From assembly GCA_031411575.1 (NCBI GenBank), contig JANOBJ010000129.1, positions 1-43,065 of the forward strand: DNA of 43,065 nt, given 5' to 3'. Position 1 is the first letter of the stretch; every line of letters begins with the position of its first letter. The translations under genes and the position numbers were made by a program. This document shows, piece after piece, positions 24,067 through 31,510 of this stretch. Source of the DNA: JANOBJ01 sp031411575. Its GTDB lineage: Bacteria > Pseudomonadota > Gammaproteobacteria > Burkholderiales > Burkholderiaceae_C. The notes beneath the pieces were generated by a model. The model was not told the DNA's origin and searched no databases. It saw nothing but the letters and a program-made list of their open reading frames with translations.

Positions 24067-24511
24067 GGGCACTTTCCAGGTTGAGCTGGACCTGCAGGAG
24101 CACTACCGTTTTTCGGTGCGGTTTGACGACCCGGCATTGCCGGTTCTGGTAACGGACGAGCCGCCCCCGTTGGGCGCGGGTGCCGGGCCCAACCCGGCAC
24201 GGCTGCTGGGCGCCGCAGTTGCCAACTGCCTGGCCGCCAGCTTGTTGTTTGCCTTGCGCAAGTTCGGCAACGAACCCGGCGCCGTGCACGCCACCGCTGC
24301 CGTTACGCTGGCGCGCAATGAGCAGGGGCGTCTGCGTGTGCCGGCGATTCGCGTCGATATCCAGCTGGGGGTACCGGCGCAGGCGCTGAAGCGGCTGGAC
24401 CGGGCGCTGGAGCAGTTCGAAGAGTTTTGCGTGGTCACGCAGAGCGTGCGCGCCGGTATCGCGGTCGAGGTGCGCGTCACGGACAGCAAGGGCAGTCCCC
24501 TGAAACGCTGA
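24059..24511 (+). CDS. OsmC family protein
   Basis: A 150-residue protein (160 if started at ATG 24029) of the OsmC/Ohr fold, which commonly reduces organic hydroperoxides with two cysteines. The two expected Cys are present: VANCLAASLLFALRKFG and FEEFCVVTQSVRAGI. It looks closer to the YhfA/OsmC-like group than to classical Ohr. It lies beside a persulfide-oxidation module, and some OsmC-like proteins act on sulfur species, but it is convergent with that module, so a shared role is a guess. The start is uncertain: neither candidate has a clear ribosome site. Confidence 0.78.
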   Translation: MAEGTFQVELDLQEHYRFSVRFDDPALPVLVTDEPPPLGAGAGPNPARLLGAAVANCLAASLLFALRKFGNEPGAVHATAAVTLARNEQGRLRVPAIRVDIQLGVPAQALKRLDRALEQFEEFCVVTQSVRAGIAVEVRVTDSKGSPLKR

Positions 24512-24541
24512 GGAGGCGCGGTGCCCGACCGGGCGCGCGCC

Positions 24542-24558
24542 GTGATCGGCCTGATCAC
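24542..24558. other. Short inverted repeat between convergent genes
   Basis: GTGATC-GGCCT-GATCAC between the stops of the OsmC gene and the metallo-hydrolase gene. A possible bidirectional termination hairpin, though no T run follows on either strand. Confidence 0.35.
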
Positions 24559-24567
24559 CCCTCCCGC

Positions 24568-25428
24568 CTACAGTGCATTGAGCGGAATCTTGAGGTAGGA
24601 AACGCCGTTGTCCTCCGGCGGCGGCATCTCGCCCGCGCGGATGTTGATCTGCACCGACGGCAGGATCAGCACCGGCATTTCCAGCGTGGCGTCGCGTGCG
24701 GTGCGCATCCGGATGAAAGCCTGCTCGCTCACACCATCGTGGACATGAATGTTGTGTGCCCGCTGCTCGGCCACGGTCGATTGCCAGGCGGCCGGCCGGT
24801 CGTTGGGCGGGTAGTCGTGGCACATCAACAGTTTCGTCTCGGCCGGCAGGCGCAGCAGGCGGCCGATGGATTGGTACAGGCTTCGCGCGTTGCCGCCAGG
24901 AAAGTCGCAACGCGCGGTACCCACATCGGGCATGAACAGCGTGTCGCCGACCAACACCGTATCGCCAGCGCGATAAGCCATGCAGGCCGGCGTGTGGCCG
25001 GGTACCGACAGCGCCTCGACGATGAGCGACCCGACGGCCAGCGTGTCGCCTTCCTGCAGCAGTCGGTCAAACTGGTGACCGTCGGGCCGGAACTCCGGCT
25101 CAAGGTGAAAAATCCGCTTGAAGACGGTCTGAACGTCGGTGATCGCGGCGCCGATGGCGATCTTGCCGCCCAGCTTTTTGCGCAGGTAGTGCGCTGCTGA
25201 CAGATGGTCCGCATGGGCATGGGTCTCCAGGATCCATTCGACCTGCAGGCCATTTGTTGTCACATGCTCAATCAGCCGGTCGGCTGAAGCGGTGTGGGTG
25301 CGCCCGGATTTGGGGTCGTAGTCGAGCACCGAATCCACGATGGCGCACGCCGGGCCGTCCTTTTCACGGACCACATGACTCACCGTCCACGTCGACGGGT
25401 CGAAAAAACTCTCTACAACAGCTTGCAT
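24568..25428 (-). CDS. Blh/ETHE1-like MBL-fold hydrolase, probable persulfide dioxygenase
   Basis: A 286-residue metallo-beta-lactamase-fold protein. The metal motif is H70-x-H72-x-D74-H75 in ETHAHADHLSAA. Further ligands sit in VPGHTPACM, VGDTLFMPDVGTARCDFPGG and MCHDYPPND. The GTARCDFPGG segment resembles the persulfide dioxygenase branch (ETHE1, Blh of the bigR operon), which oxidises glutathione persulfide to sulfite. It is divergent from a BigR-like repressor across a 109-base AT-rich promoter region, and AAGGAG precedes its start. Regulation by that repressor is the standard arrangement in related bacteria. Confidence 0.85.
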   Translation of the reverse strand: MQAVVESFFDPSTWTVSHVVREKDGPACAIVDSVLDYDPKSGRTHTASADRLIEHVTTNGLQVEWILETHAHADHLSAAHYLRKKLGGKIAIGAAITDVQTVFKRIFHLEPEFRPDGHQFDRLLQEGDTLAVGSLIVEALSVPGHTPACMAYRAGDTVLVGDTLFMPDVGTARCDFPGGNARSLYQSIGRLLRLPAETKLLMCHDYPPNDRPAAWQSTVAEQRAHNIHVHDGVSEQAFIRMRTARDATLEMPVLILPSVQINIRAGEMPPPEDNGVSYLKIPLNAL

Positions 25429-25474
25429 GACACGCTCCTTCCGGAGGGGGTGAACATCCGGGAAAATTTATCTA

Positions 25475-25503
25475 TTGAAACACATATTATCTTTTTATAT
25501 ACT
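25475..25503 (+). promoter_or_regulatory. Sigma-70-type promoter with overlapping AT-rich operator for the BigR-like gene
   Basis: TTGAAA at 25475-25480 and TATACT at 25498-25503, spaced by 17 bases, upstream of the repressor gene. The spacer and flanks (25481-25510) are strikingly AT-rich compared with the genome and contain ATATTATC/TATATACTATA half-sites, like the AT-rich boxes bound by BigR. The repressor probably controls itself and the divergent metallo-hydrolase from here. Confidence 0.65.
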
Positions 25504-25537
25504 ATACTTTGTTTGATCGTAAATAGAAAGAAACGTC

Positions 25538-25870
25538 ATGTCCACTGCTGCCGCGATAGACCTCGACGCCCTGCGTGGCGCCGCCGATTCAGCCTGCCGG
25601 CTGATGAAGGCACTAGCCAATCCCGACCGGCTGCTGCTGCTGTGCCAGCTGGCGCAGGGTGAGATGCGGGTGGGCGAGCTCGAAGAGCAGGTGGGGGTTG
25701 GGCAGCCCACGCTGTCGCAGCAGCTCGGCGTGCTGCGCGACGAGGGCCTGGTGCGCACGCGGCGCGATGGCAAGCATATTTTCTACAGCATCGACAGCCC
25801 GCAGGCGCTGGCGGTGATGACCGTCCTGCACGAGCAGTTTTGCAGCAACCCCGAGAGGAACTCACGATGA
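25538..25870 (+). CDS. BigR/SqrR-type ArsR-family persulfide-sensing repressor
   Basis: A 110-residue winged-helix repressor. The helix-turn-helix is VGELEEQVGVGQPTLSQQLG followed by the wing TRRDGKHIFYSID. Cys36 (LLLLCQLAQGE) and Cys102 (HEQFCSNP) align with the redox cysteine pair of BigR and SqrR, which form a disulfide or tetrasulfide on exposure to sulfide-derived persulfides. An extra Cys20 is present. It is translationally coupled by ATGA to the YeeE gene. Operon content (persulfide oxidation and sulfur transport) fits this identity rather than a metal sensor. Confidence 0.86.
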   Translation: MSTAAAIDLDALRGAADSACRLMKALANPDRLLLLCQLAQGEMRVGELEEQVGVGQPTLSQQLGVLRDEGLVRTRRDGKHIFYSIDSPQALAVMTVLHEQFCSNPERNSR

Positions 25871-26298
25871 CGATTGACTGGAACCATTTCACGCCCTGGG
25901 CATCACTGGCGGGCGGCCTGTTGCTGGGGCTGGCCTCGGCGTTGTTCATCCTGCTGAACGGCCGCATCCTGGGCATCAGCGGCATTGTGGGTGGCCTGTT
26001 GCGCCCGAAACAGGGCGACGTCAACTGGCGGCTATCGTTCCTGCTGGGCCTGCTGGTCGCGCCCCTTCTCTACCTGCTGGTGGCCGGGCCCATTCCCGCG
26101 CGGATTGACGCGGGCTGGGCCACGGTGGTGATCGCCGGCCTGCTGGTGGGCGTGGGCACGCGCTATGGCTCGGGCTGCACCAGCGGCCACGGCGTCTGCG
26201 GGCTGTCGCGCCTGTCGCCGCGCTCGCTGGTGGCCACGCTGGCCTTCATGGGCGCCGGCTTCGTCACCGTCTTCCTGGTGCGTCATGCGCTCGGCTGA
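25867..26298 (+). CDS. YeeE/YedE sulfur-transport family protein, first half
   Basis: A 143-residue membrane protein with four to five hydrophobic segments. The family motif is GVGTRYGSGCTSGHGVCGLSRL followed by SPRSLVATLAFMGAG, containing the conserved Cys used to pass thiosulfate or sulfur species. Here the channel is split in two short genes, as in bigR-type operons. It starts by ATGA overlap with the repressor gene. Confidence 0.88.
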   Translation: MTIDWNHFTPWASLAGGLLLGLASALFILLNGRILGISGIVGGLLRPKQGDVNWRLSFLLGLLVAPLLYLLVAGPIPARIDAGWATVVIAGLLVGVGTRYGSGCTSGHGVCGLSRLSPRSLVATLAFMGAGFVTVFLVRHALG

Positions 26299-26322
26299 TT
26301 CCACCCAACCCAGGACATACCC

Positions 26323-26772
26323 ATGAACACGAACCGCATTTCAGAATTCGCTGTTGGCCTTTTGTTTGGCATCGGCCTCATCCTGTCGGGCATGACCGAC
26401 CCTGGCAAGGTGATCGGTTTCCTCGACCTGTTCGGCGCGTGGGACCCGTCGCTGGCGCTCGTCATGGGCGGCGCCATCCTGGTCGGCGCGGTGGCGTTTG
26501 CGCTGGCCAAAAGGCGCACCACCACGTTCCTGGGCGGCGCTCTGCGGTTGCCCAGCTCCGACGCGATTGACCGGCCACTGGTGCTGGGCAGCCTGCTGTT
26601 TGGCGCCGGCTGGGGCCTTGCGGGCTTCTGCCCCGGCCCGGCGCTGGTGTCGCTCGGCGCTGGTCAGCCCAAGGCGGCTGTGTTCGTGCTGGCGATGTTG
26701 GCAGGGATGCTGGTGTTTGAAGTGGCGCAGCGGGGCGCGGCACCCGCGGTCACGTCCGACGCACGCGGCTAG
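26323..26772 (+). CDS. YeeE/YedE sulfur-transport family protein, second half (DUF6691-like)
   Basis: A 149-residue membrane protein with ILSGMTDPGKVIGFLDLFG near the N-terminus and GAGWGLAGFCPGPALVSLG with the conserved Cys. It complements the half-channel encoded 24 bases upstream. The last bases overlap the convergent cbpM gene by four. Confidence 0.87.
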   Translation: MNTNRISEFAVGLLFGIGLILSGMTDPGKVIGFLDLFGAWDPSLALVMGGAILVGAVAFALAKRRTTTFLGGALRLPSSDAIDRPLVLGSLLFGAGWGLAGFCPGPALVSLGAGQPKAAVFVLAMLAGMLVFEVAQRGAAPAVTSDARG

Positions 26773-27101
26773 GCGCCTGGCCGGGTGTGCCCCGGCAGAT
26801 GCGCCTTGAGCGACTGCAACTGCTGCTCCAGCGCGTCAATGCGCGCCAGATAGCCCAGCACCATCGCCACCGTAAACAGGTCCAGCTCAAAATCCGCGCG
26901 CAGGCGGCTGGCCTTGCGAAGCGGCGCCACGCACTCGGCGCTGAACACGCGTTGTGGCGCGGCCTGCACCGGCACCAGCGCGCCATAGTCCACCAGCTCA
27001 TCCAGCTCTTCGAGGGTCATTGCGCAGGCGCGTGCGAGTTCAGTGGCGTCGATGGTTTCGCGTGCATCCAGCCAGGTCCATTCAAACAGCTTGGGTGTCA
27101 T
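26769..27101 (-). CDS. cbpM: CbpM, modulator of the CbpA co-chaperone
   Basis: A 110-residue MerR-HTH-like protein that binds the J domain of CbpA and blocks its co-chaperone activity. ATG 27101 (MTPKLFEWTWLDARETI) is the sensible start; the longer frame begins inside cbpA. Visible is CAMTLEELDELVDYGALVPV and the helical tail LEQQLQSLKAHLPG. It overlaps the cbpA end by 20 bases. Confidence 0.85.
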   Translation of the reverse strand: MTPKLFEWTWLDARETIDATELARACAMTLEELDELVDYGALVPVQAAPQRVFSAECVAPLRKASRLRADFELDLFTVAMVLGYLARIDALEQQLQSLKAHLPGHTRPGA

Positions 27102-28011
27102 GCTGGCCCTCCTTCGGTTGGCCCGCGCGCGGCTGGAACGCCGACACCTGGGCCAGTTCTTCAAACAGCTCGCGTTCGCGCGCCGACAGGGTGGCGGGCA
27201 CGTCGATATGCGTCACCGCGTACAGGTCGCCGCGACCGCCCCGGCCATTGGCCAGCCCGCGACCTCGCAGACGGAGTTTGCGGCCGCTTCGCGTGCCCGG
27301 TGGCACAGTGAGCAGCACCGGGCCGTCCAGCGTGGGAACCTCCATCTCGGCGCCCAATGCCGCCTCCCAGGGCGCCAGCGCCAGATCGAAATACAGGTCA
27401 TGCTGGTCGGCGCGGTACAGCGCATGCGGCGCGAGCGCGATGTGCAGGTAGATGTCACCGTCGGCCCCGCCGTGCTGGCCCTTCGCGCCTTTGCCCCGCA
27501 GCCTGAGCTTCTGGCCGGCGATCACGCCCGGCGGAATGGTGACCTGCAAGGTGCGGTCACCACCCGCGTCGGCCAGATCCAGGTTGAGGGTGGTGCCACG
27601 GTGCGCGTCTTCCAGCGCAATGTGCACGGTGGTCTCAAAGTCGCGGCCCGCGCGTGGCAGGGGCGCGTGGGACGAGTCGCGGCGCCCGCGGCCGAAAGCA
27701 GCCAGCAGATCGGCCAGATCGGCCTCGTCAAACGGCGATTCGCCCGCATCGTACTGCTGGCGCCATTGCGGCGGTGGCGCAAACTCCTCGCCGGCCGGAC
27801 GCCGACCCAGTTCATCGTAGGCGGCGCGCTTGTCGGCGTCTTTCAGCGTGGCGTAGGCCTCGGCGACGTCCTTGAAGCGGGCCTCGGCCTCCGGCGCCTT
27901 GGACATGTCGGGGTGGTGCTGGCGCGCCAGCTTGCGATAGGCCTTCTTGATCTGGTCGGCGTCGGCATCGCGCGGCACGCCAAGCGCGGCGTAGTAGTCC
28001 TTGTACTTCAT
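27082..28011 (-). CDS. cbpA: CbpA, DnaJ-type co-chaperone
   Basis: A 309-residue DnaJ-family protein: J domain at about 1-65 with HPD at 33-35, a G/F-poor linker, then two beta-sandwich substrate domains (about 115-280) with VTIPPGVIAGQKLRLRGKG and VTVPPGTRSGRKLRLRGRG-like segments. It lacks the zinc-finger CxxCxGxG repeats of DnaJ, which defines CbpA. Paired with cbpM in the standard order. Confidence 0.92.
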   Translation of the reverse strand: MKYKDYYAALGVPRDADADQIKKAYRKLARQHHPDMSKAPEAEARFKDVAEAYATLKDADKRAAYDELGRRPAGEEFAPPPQWRQQYDAGESPFDEADLADLLAAFGRGRRDSSHAPLPRAGRDFETTVHIALEDAHRGTTLNLDLADAGGDRTLQVTIPPGVIAGQKLRLRGKGAKGQHGGADGDIYLHIALAPHALYRADQHDLYFDLALAPWEAALGAEMEVPTLDGPVLLTVPPGTRSGRKLRLRGRGLANGRGGRGDLYAVTHIDVPATLSARERELFEELAQVSAFQPRAGQPKEGQHDTQAV

Positions 28012-28069
28012 GCCGCGACTCGATTCGGTTGGGGACTGTTCACACTATTGCTGCCAGTGCGAACGGGCC

Positions 28070-28867
28070 CTAGTGCACGCGGGTCTCGAAGGCGCGCTTC
28101 AGCCCTTCCACGTCCACGATGCGGATGTGGCGCTTGTCCACCTCCAACAACCCCTGGTGCTGGAACGCGGAGAAGGTACGGCTGACGGTTTCGAGCTTCA
28201 TGCCGAGGTAGCTGCCGATCTCGGCGCGGGTCATGCGCAGGTGAAACTCGCTGGCCGAGTAGCCCAGCGCCTTCAGCCGCTGCGACATGTTCAGCAAAAA
28301 CGCAGCCAGCCGCTCCTCGGCGTTCATGCTGCCCAGCAGCATCATCAGGCTGTGCTCGCGCACGATTTCGCGGCTCATGAGCCGGTTGACCGCCTGCTGC
28401 ATGCCACCGCTCTGGGCCCCGATATCACTCAGCAGCGCGTAAGGAATGGCGCAGACCTCGCTGTCTTCCAGGGCGGTGGCGCAGCTGGCATGTTTGCCGC
28501 TGGCCACGGCGTCCAGGCCCATCAGCTCCCCGGCCATGTGAAAGCCACTCACCTGCTCCCGGCCGTCGGCAAATGTCAGGCTCGATTTGAAGGTGCCGCT
28601 GCGCACCGCAAAGACGAACTGGAACGCGTCGGCTTCGTGGTACAGCACCTGGCCGGCTGCAATGCGGCGCCGGCTGAACACCATGCTGTCCAGCCGGCTG
28701 ACGTCGGGCGCCGCCAGCCCGCAGGGCAGGCACAGCTCGCGCAGGTGACAGGTCGAGCACAGCGTTTTAAGGGGTGCGACGGCAAGCGTGGCGGCGATGA
28801 CCGGCAGGTCGGCACGCGGCACGAGTCGCAGCGGAACGGCGGGCGTTTGGCGGAGGGCGAGGGACAT
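28070..28867 (-). CDS. fnr: FNR-family oxygen-sensing transcription regulator
   Basis: A 265-residue Crp/Fnr protein with all four [4Fe-4S] ligands: C37-x2-C40-x5-C46 (CSTCHLRELCLPC) and a central Cys139 (DSEVCAIP), matching Cys20/23/29/122 of E. coli FNR. The effector domain is about 55-175 and the HTH is MTRAEIGSYLGMKLETVSRTFSAF, with the E..SR recognition pattern for TTGAT-type sites. It lies near a NarXL-like pair and cbpAM, a common oxygen and redox control neighbourhood. I did not find a clear FNR box next to its own promoter. Confidence 0.92.
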   Translation of the reverse strand: MSLALRQTPAVPLRLVPRADLPVIAATLAVAPLKTLCSTCHLRELCLPCGLAAPDVSRLDSMVFSRRRIAAGQVLYHEADAFQFVFAVRSGTFKSSLTFADGREQVSGFHMAGELMGLDAVASGKHASCATALEDSEVCAIPYALLSDIGAQSGGMQQAVNRLMSREIVREHSLMMLLGSMNAEERLAAFLLNMSQRLKALGYSASEFHLRMTRAEIGSYLGMKLETVSRTFSAFQHQGLLEVDKRHIRIVDVEGLKRAFETRVH

Positions 28868-28923
28868 GACAGCTTCCTTCGGGGTTTGGAGGGGTAAAAA
28901 AGGTGTGAATGCGGGTGTGGGAC

Positions 28924-29313
28924 TTAGCGCACGGCGTGGCGCGCGACGCGCTGGATCGCCAGCACGAGCTGGTCGAACTCGCTGCTCTTGTCGAGAAAAC
29001 GCGTGGCGCCTTCGCGCAAGTAGCGCTTGCGGAAAGCTGGCCCCGAGTTGTTGCTGAACACCACAAACGCAATGTCGGGCGCGGCCTGGCGCACCGCGCG
29101 CAGCACCTGCAGGCCCGTGCCGCCTTCCAGCTGCACGTCGAGCACCACCACGTCGGGGTGGGCCGCCAGGATGCCGTCGATCGAGGACTGCGGCGTTTGT
29201 GCCTCGCCGACGATGGTCATCGCGTGGTTCGCCAGCATTTCAGACACGCGCTCCCGTATCAGGACGGAATCGTCGGCCAGAAAAACCCGGACAGGGGCGT
29301 GGCGTTGAAGCAT
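28924..29313 (-). CDS. Single-domain response regulator (receiver only)
   Basis: A 129-residue CheY-like receiver with no output domain: acidic pair in FLADDSVLI, phospho-acceptor Asp in VVLDVQLEGG, Ser/Thr in VVFSNNSG and Lys in RFLDKSSEF. It lies between fnr and the NarL-like regulator, on the same strand. It might take phosphate from the nearby kinase or act as a phosphate sink. The promoter region carries a 17-bp palindrome copy about 150 bases upstream of its start. Confidence 0.82.
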   Translation of the reverse strand: MLQRHAPVRVFLADDSVLIRERVSEMLANHAMTIVGEAQTPQSSIDGILAAHPDVVVLDVQLEGGTGLQVLRAVRQAAPDIAFVVFSNNSGPAFRKRYLREGATRFLDKSSEFDQLVLAIQRVARHAVR

Positions 29314-29464
29314 GGCTAGACTGTGGCCGCCACGGCGACAGCGCGGTATCGGCGCCGGCTGATTCGAACGCTAGGAAAACTCCGGATTCGGTCGCCCGCC
29401 TGTCTGAGGGTGGCTAGGAATCGTCCGAGGGGTGCGGCGCGGCCAACCGCCACACCTTCAGGAT

Positions 29465-29492
29465 GCTATTATTTATATAGCATAAAATGACC
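29465..29492. repeat. 17-bp palindromic repeat, copy 6 (intergenic)
   Basis: Core GCTATTATTTATATAGC at 29465-29481, followed by the tail ATAAAATGACC. It lies between the receiver gene and the narL-like gene. Confidence 0.8.
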
Positions 29493-29523
29493 ACGCAAAG
29501 CGCACAACAGGCCTGTTTGACCC

Positions 29524-29546
29524 AAAAAAACCGGCCTGCAACCGGT
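29524..29546 (-). terminator. Rho-independent terminator after the NarL-like gene
   Basis: On the minus strand ACCGG-TTGCAGG-CCGGT is followed by seven T in all. It overlaps the stop codon of the response regulator gene, closing the kinase-regulator operon. Confidence 0.8.
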
Positions 29547-30190
29547 CAGGAGTCGAGCTGGTCGGTCAGGCCATGCTTGAGCGCATATCGGACCAGCTCG
29601 CTGGCATTGCCGAGGCCCAGCTTGTGCATCAGGTTGGCCTTGTGCGTGCTCACGGTCTTGACCGACAGCGACAGCTGCGTGGCGATGTCGGTCACCGAAA
29701 CACCGGCGGCCAGCAGCCGGAACACTTCAAATTCGCGGTCCGACAGGCTTTCGTGCGGCAACGCCTGGCTGCCCGGCATGGCACCCAGGGCCAGCTGCTC
29801 GGCCACTTCGGCGCTGATCCAGGCGCCGCCGGCGGCGATTTTGCGGATGGCCTGCTCCAGCAGCGCGGGCGCACTCTCCTTGGTGAGGTAGCCGCTGGCG
29901 CCGGACTTGATGGCGCGCACCGCGTACTGCAGCTCCTGGTGCATGCTCAGCACGAGGATGCGCAGACGGGGTTTTTCGGCGTGCACCAGCTTGATCAGCT
30001 CCATGCCACTGCGCCCGGGCATCGACAGGTCCAGCAGCAGCACATCGAAATCCAGCTCGCGCACGCGCTGCATCACCTCGGTGCCGTCGGCGGCCTCGCC
30101 CACCATGTCCAGGCCGGCCAGCGACGACACGATGCGCTTCAGGCCTTCGCGCACGATGGCATGGTCGTCGGCAATCACGATGCGGATCAT
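29546..30190 (-). CDS. NarL/FixJ-family response regulator
   Basis: A 214-residue regulator: receiver domain with DD at 8-9, phospho-acceptor Asp54 in LLLDLSMPG and Lys in GYLTKESAP; a LuxR-type HTH at about 145-205 (LSDREFEVFRLLAAGVSVTD through SVKTVSTHKANLMHKLG). Translationally coupled to the kinase by ATGA. The partner is a PAS-containing NarX-like kinase. Targets unknown. Confidence 0.9.
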   Translation of the reverse strand: MIRIVIADDHAIVREGLKRIVSSLAGLDMVGEAADGTEVMQRVRELDFDVLLLDLSMPGRSGMELIKLVHAEKPRLRILVLSMHQELQYAVRAIKSGASGYLTKESAPALLEQAIRKIAAGGAWISAEVAEQLALGAMPGSQALPHESLSDREFEVFRLLAAGVSVTDIATQLSLSVKTVSTHKANLMHKLGLGNASELVRYALKHGLTDQLDS

Positions 30191-31275
30191 GCGGGCGCCC
30201 CGAGCTCGCGCACCGGGATGTGCACGTGGATGCGGGTGCCGCGACCGGGTTCGCTGGTGATCTCGATGCGGCCCTTGAGCAGCTGGGCGCGTTCGCGCAG
30301 CCCCATCAGGCCCAGCGACTGCGGCTTGCGCGGCCCGGTGGTCAAGAAACCACAGCCGTTGTCGCTGACGGTCAGCGTCACCGCGCCCGGCACCCGGCCG
30401 ATCTGCACCTCGGCCAAGGTCGCCTGCGCATGCTTGGCCACGTTGGCCAGCGATTCCTGCACGATGCGAAACACCGCGGTGGCGTAGGGTTCGTGCAGCT
30501 CGACGTCATCGTCCACCGACAGGGTGCAGCGCACGCCGCTGCGCTGGCTGAAGTTCTGCACCAGCCACTCCACCGCGGGCACCAGGCCCAGATCGTCCAG
30601 CAGCAAGGGCCGCAAATCCGCAGCGATGCGGCGGGTGGCGGCCACGGTGGTGTCGAGCAGGCCCAGCATCGCATCAAGCTTGGGTGGCAGCCAGTCGGTC
30701 TCGGGCGGCAGGTGCTCGCGCACCCACATGGTGTCCATCTTGAGCGCGGTGAGCGACTGGGCCAGCTCGTCGTGCAGCTCGCGCGCCACGCGGGACTTCT
30801 CGGCTTCGCGGATGGCCTGGGCCTCGTTGGCGAACGCGCTGAGTTCTTCTTGCGCCCGCACGCGCTCACTGACATCACGCAGGATGACGGTGAACAGCCG
30901 GCCGTCGGCGGTGTTCAGCTGCGAAATCGACGCTTCCAGCGGAAACTCCTCGCCGCTGGCGCGCTGGCCGTACAGCACGGTCCCGTCACCCATGCGGCGC
31001 GAGGTGGTGCCGGTGGCCGAGAACTGCCAGACATGCCGGGTATGGGTCGCTCGAAAGCGCGCGGGCATCAATGCCTCCAGCGGCTGACCCAGCATCTGCT
31101 CGGCTGAAAAGCCAAAAATGCTCTCGGCGGCGCGGTTGTACAGCACGATGCGCTGCGCGTCGTCCACCGTGATGATGGCGTCCATGGCCGAATCCAGCAG
31201 CCCGGCAAAGCGCGCAGCCGCGTCGTCGGCATGCTTGAGCGCTGGCAGGGGCGTGGAAGGGGTGGGCGTTACCAT
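30187..31275 (-). CDS. PAS-domain sensor histidine kinase (HisKA_3, NarX/LiaS type)
   Basis: A 362-residue cytoplasmic kinase without membrane segments. A PAS domain covers about 25-140 (MDAIITVDDAQRIVLYNRAA then ESIFGFSAEQMLGQPLEALM, with FTVILRDVSERVR closing it). The phospho-acceptor is His168 in ARELHDELAQSLTALK. The ATPase has Asn278 in IVQESLANVAKHAQAT and the G1 box VSDNGCGF. As a soluble PAS kinase it probably senses an internal redox or ligand signal. It is divergent from rpoH across 235 bases. Confidence 0.9.
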   Translation of the reverse strand: MVTPTPSTPLPALKHADDAAARFAGLLDSAMDAIITVDDAQRIVLYNRAAESIFGFSAEQMLGQPLEALMPARFRATHTRHVWQFSATGTTSRRMGDGTVLYGQRASGEEFPLEASISQLNTADGRLFTVILRDVSERVRAQEELSAFANEAQAIREAEKSRVARELHDELAQSLTALKMDTMWVREHLPPETDWLPPKLDAMLGLLDTTVAATRRIAADLRPLLLDDLGLVPAVEWLVQNFSQRSGVRCTLSVDDDVELHEPYATAVFRIVQESLANVAKHAQATLAEVQIGRVPGAVTLTVSDNGCGFLTTGPRKPQSLGLMGLRERAQLLKGRIEITSEPGRGTRIHVHIPVRELGAPA

Positions 31276-31400
31276 GCCCGGAATTTACAGTACTGGCGGC
31301 GGCGGCAAGCACCGCGGTCGGCCAACACGACGCGCCGGGCCCCGCGCCACGCCGCCACCCAGCGGTCTTGACAACGGTCAAACCGCGCCCATCTACCGGT

Positions 31401-31417
31401 GGCAGGCGTTGCCTGCC
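31401..31417. other. Inverted repeat upstream of rpoH
   Basis: GGCAGGC-GTT-GCCTGCC, a perfect 7-bp stem, 38 bases before the CIRCE element. No T run follows. It could be an operator or a leader hairpin; the function is unknown. Confidence 0.4.
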
Positions 31418-31454
31418 GATAACCCTTTCCTACCCGGACCATTGAACTTGTTGC

Positions 31455-31484
31455 TTAGCACTCCCTCAAAGAGAGTGCTAATAT
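31455..31484 (+). promoter_or_regulatory. CIRCE operator (HrcA site) overlapping the rpoH promoter
   Basis: TTAGCACTC at 31455-31463, a nine-base spacer, then GAGTGCTAA at 31473-31481: an exact match to the classical CIRCE consensus. A TAATAT -10-like hexamer (31479-31484) overlaps its right arm and TTAGCA 18 bases upstream could be a weak -35, so bound HrcA would block transcription of rpoH. The rpoH start lies about 27 bases further on. Confidence 0.9.
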
Positions 31485-31510
31485 TTGCGGGTAATGAAAG
31501 GAGTTCTGGT

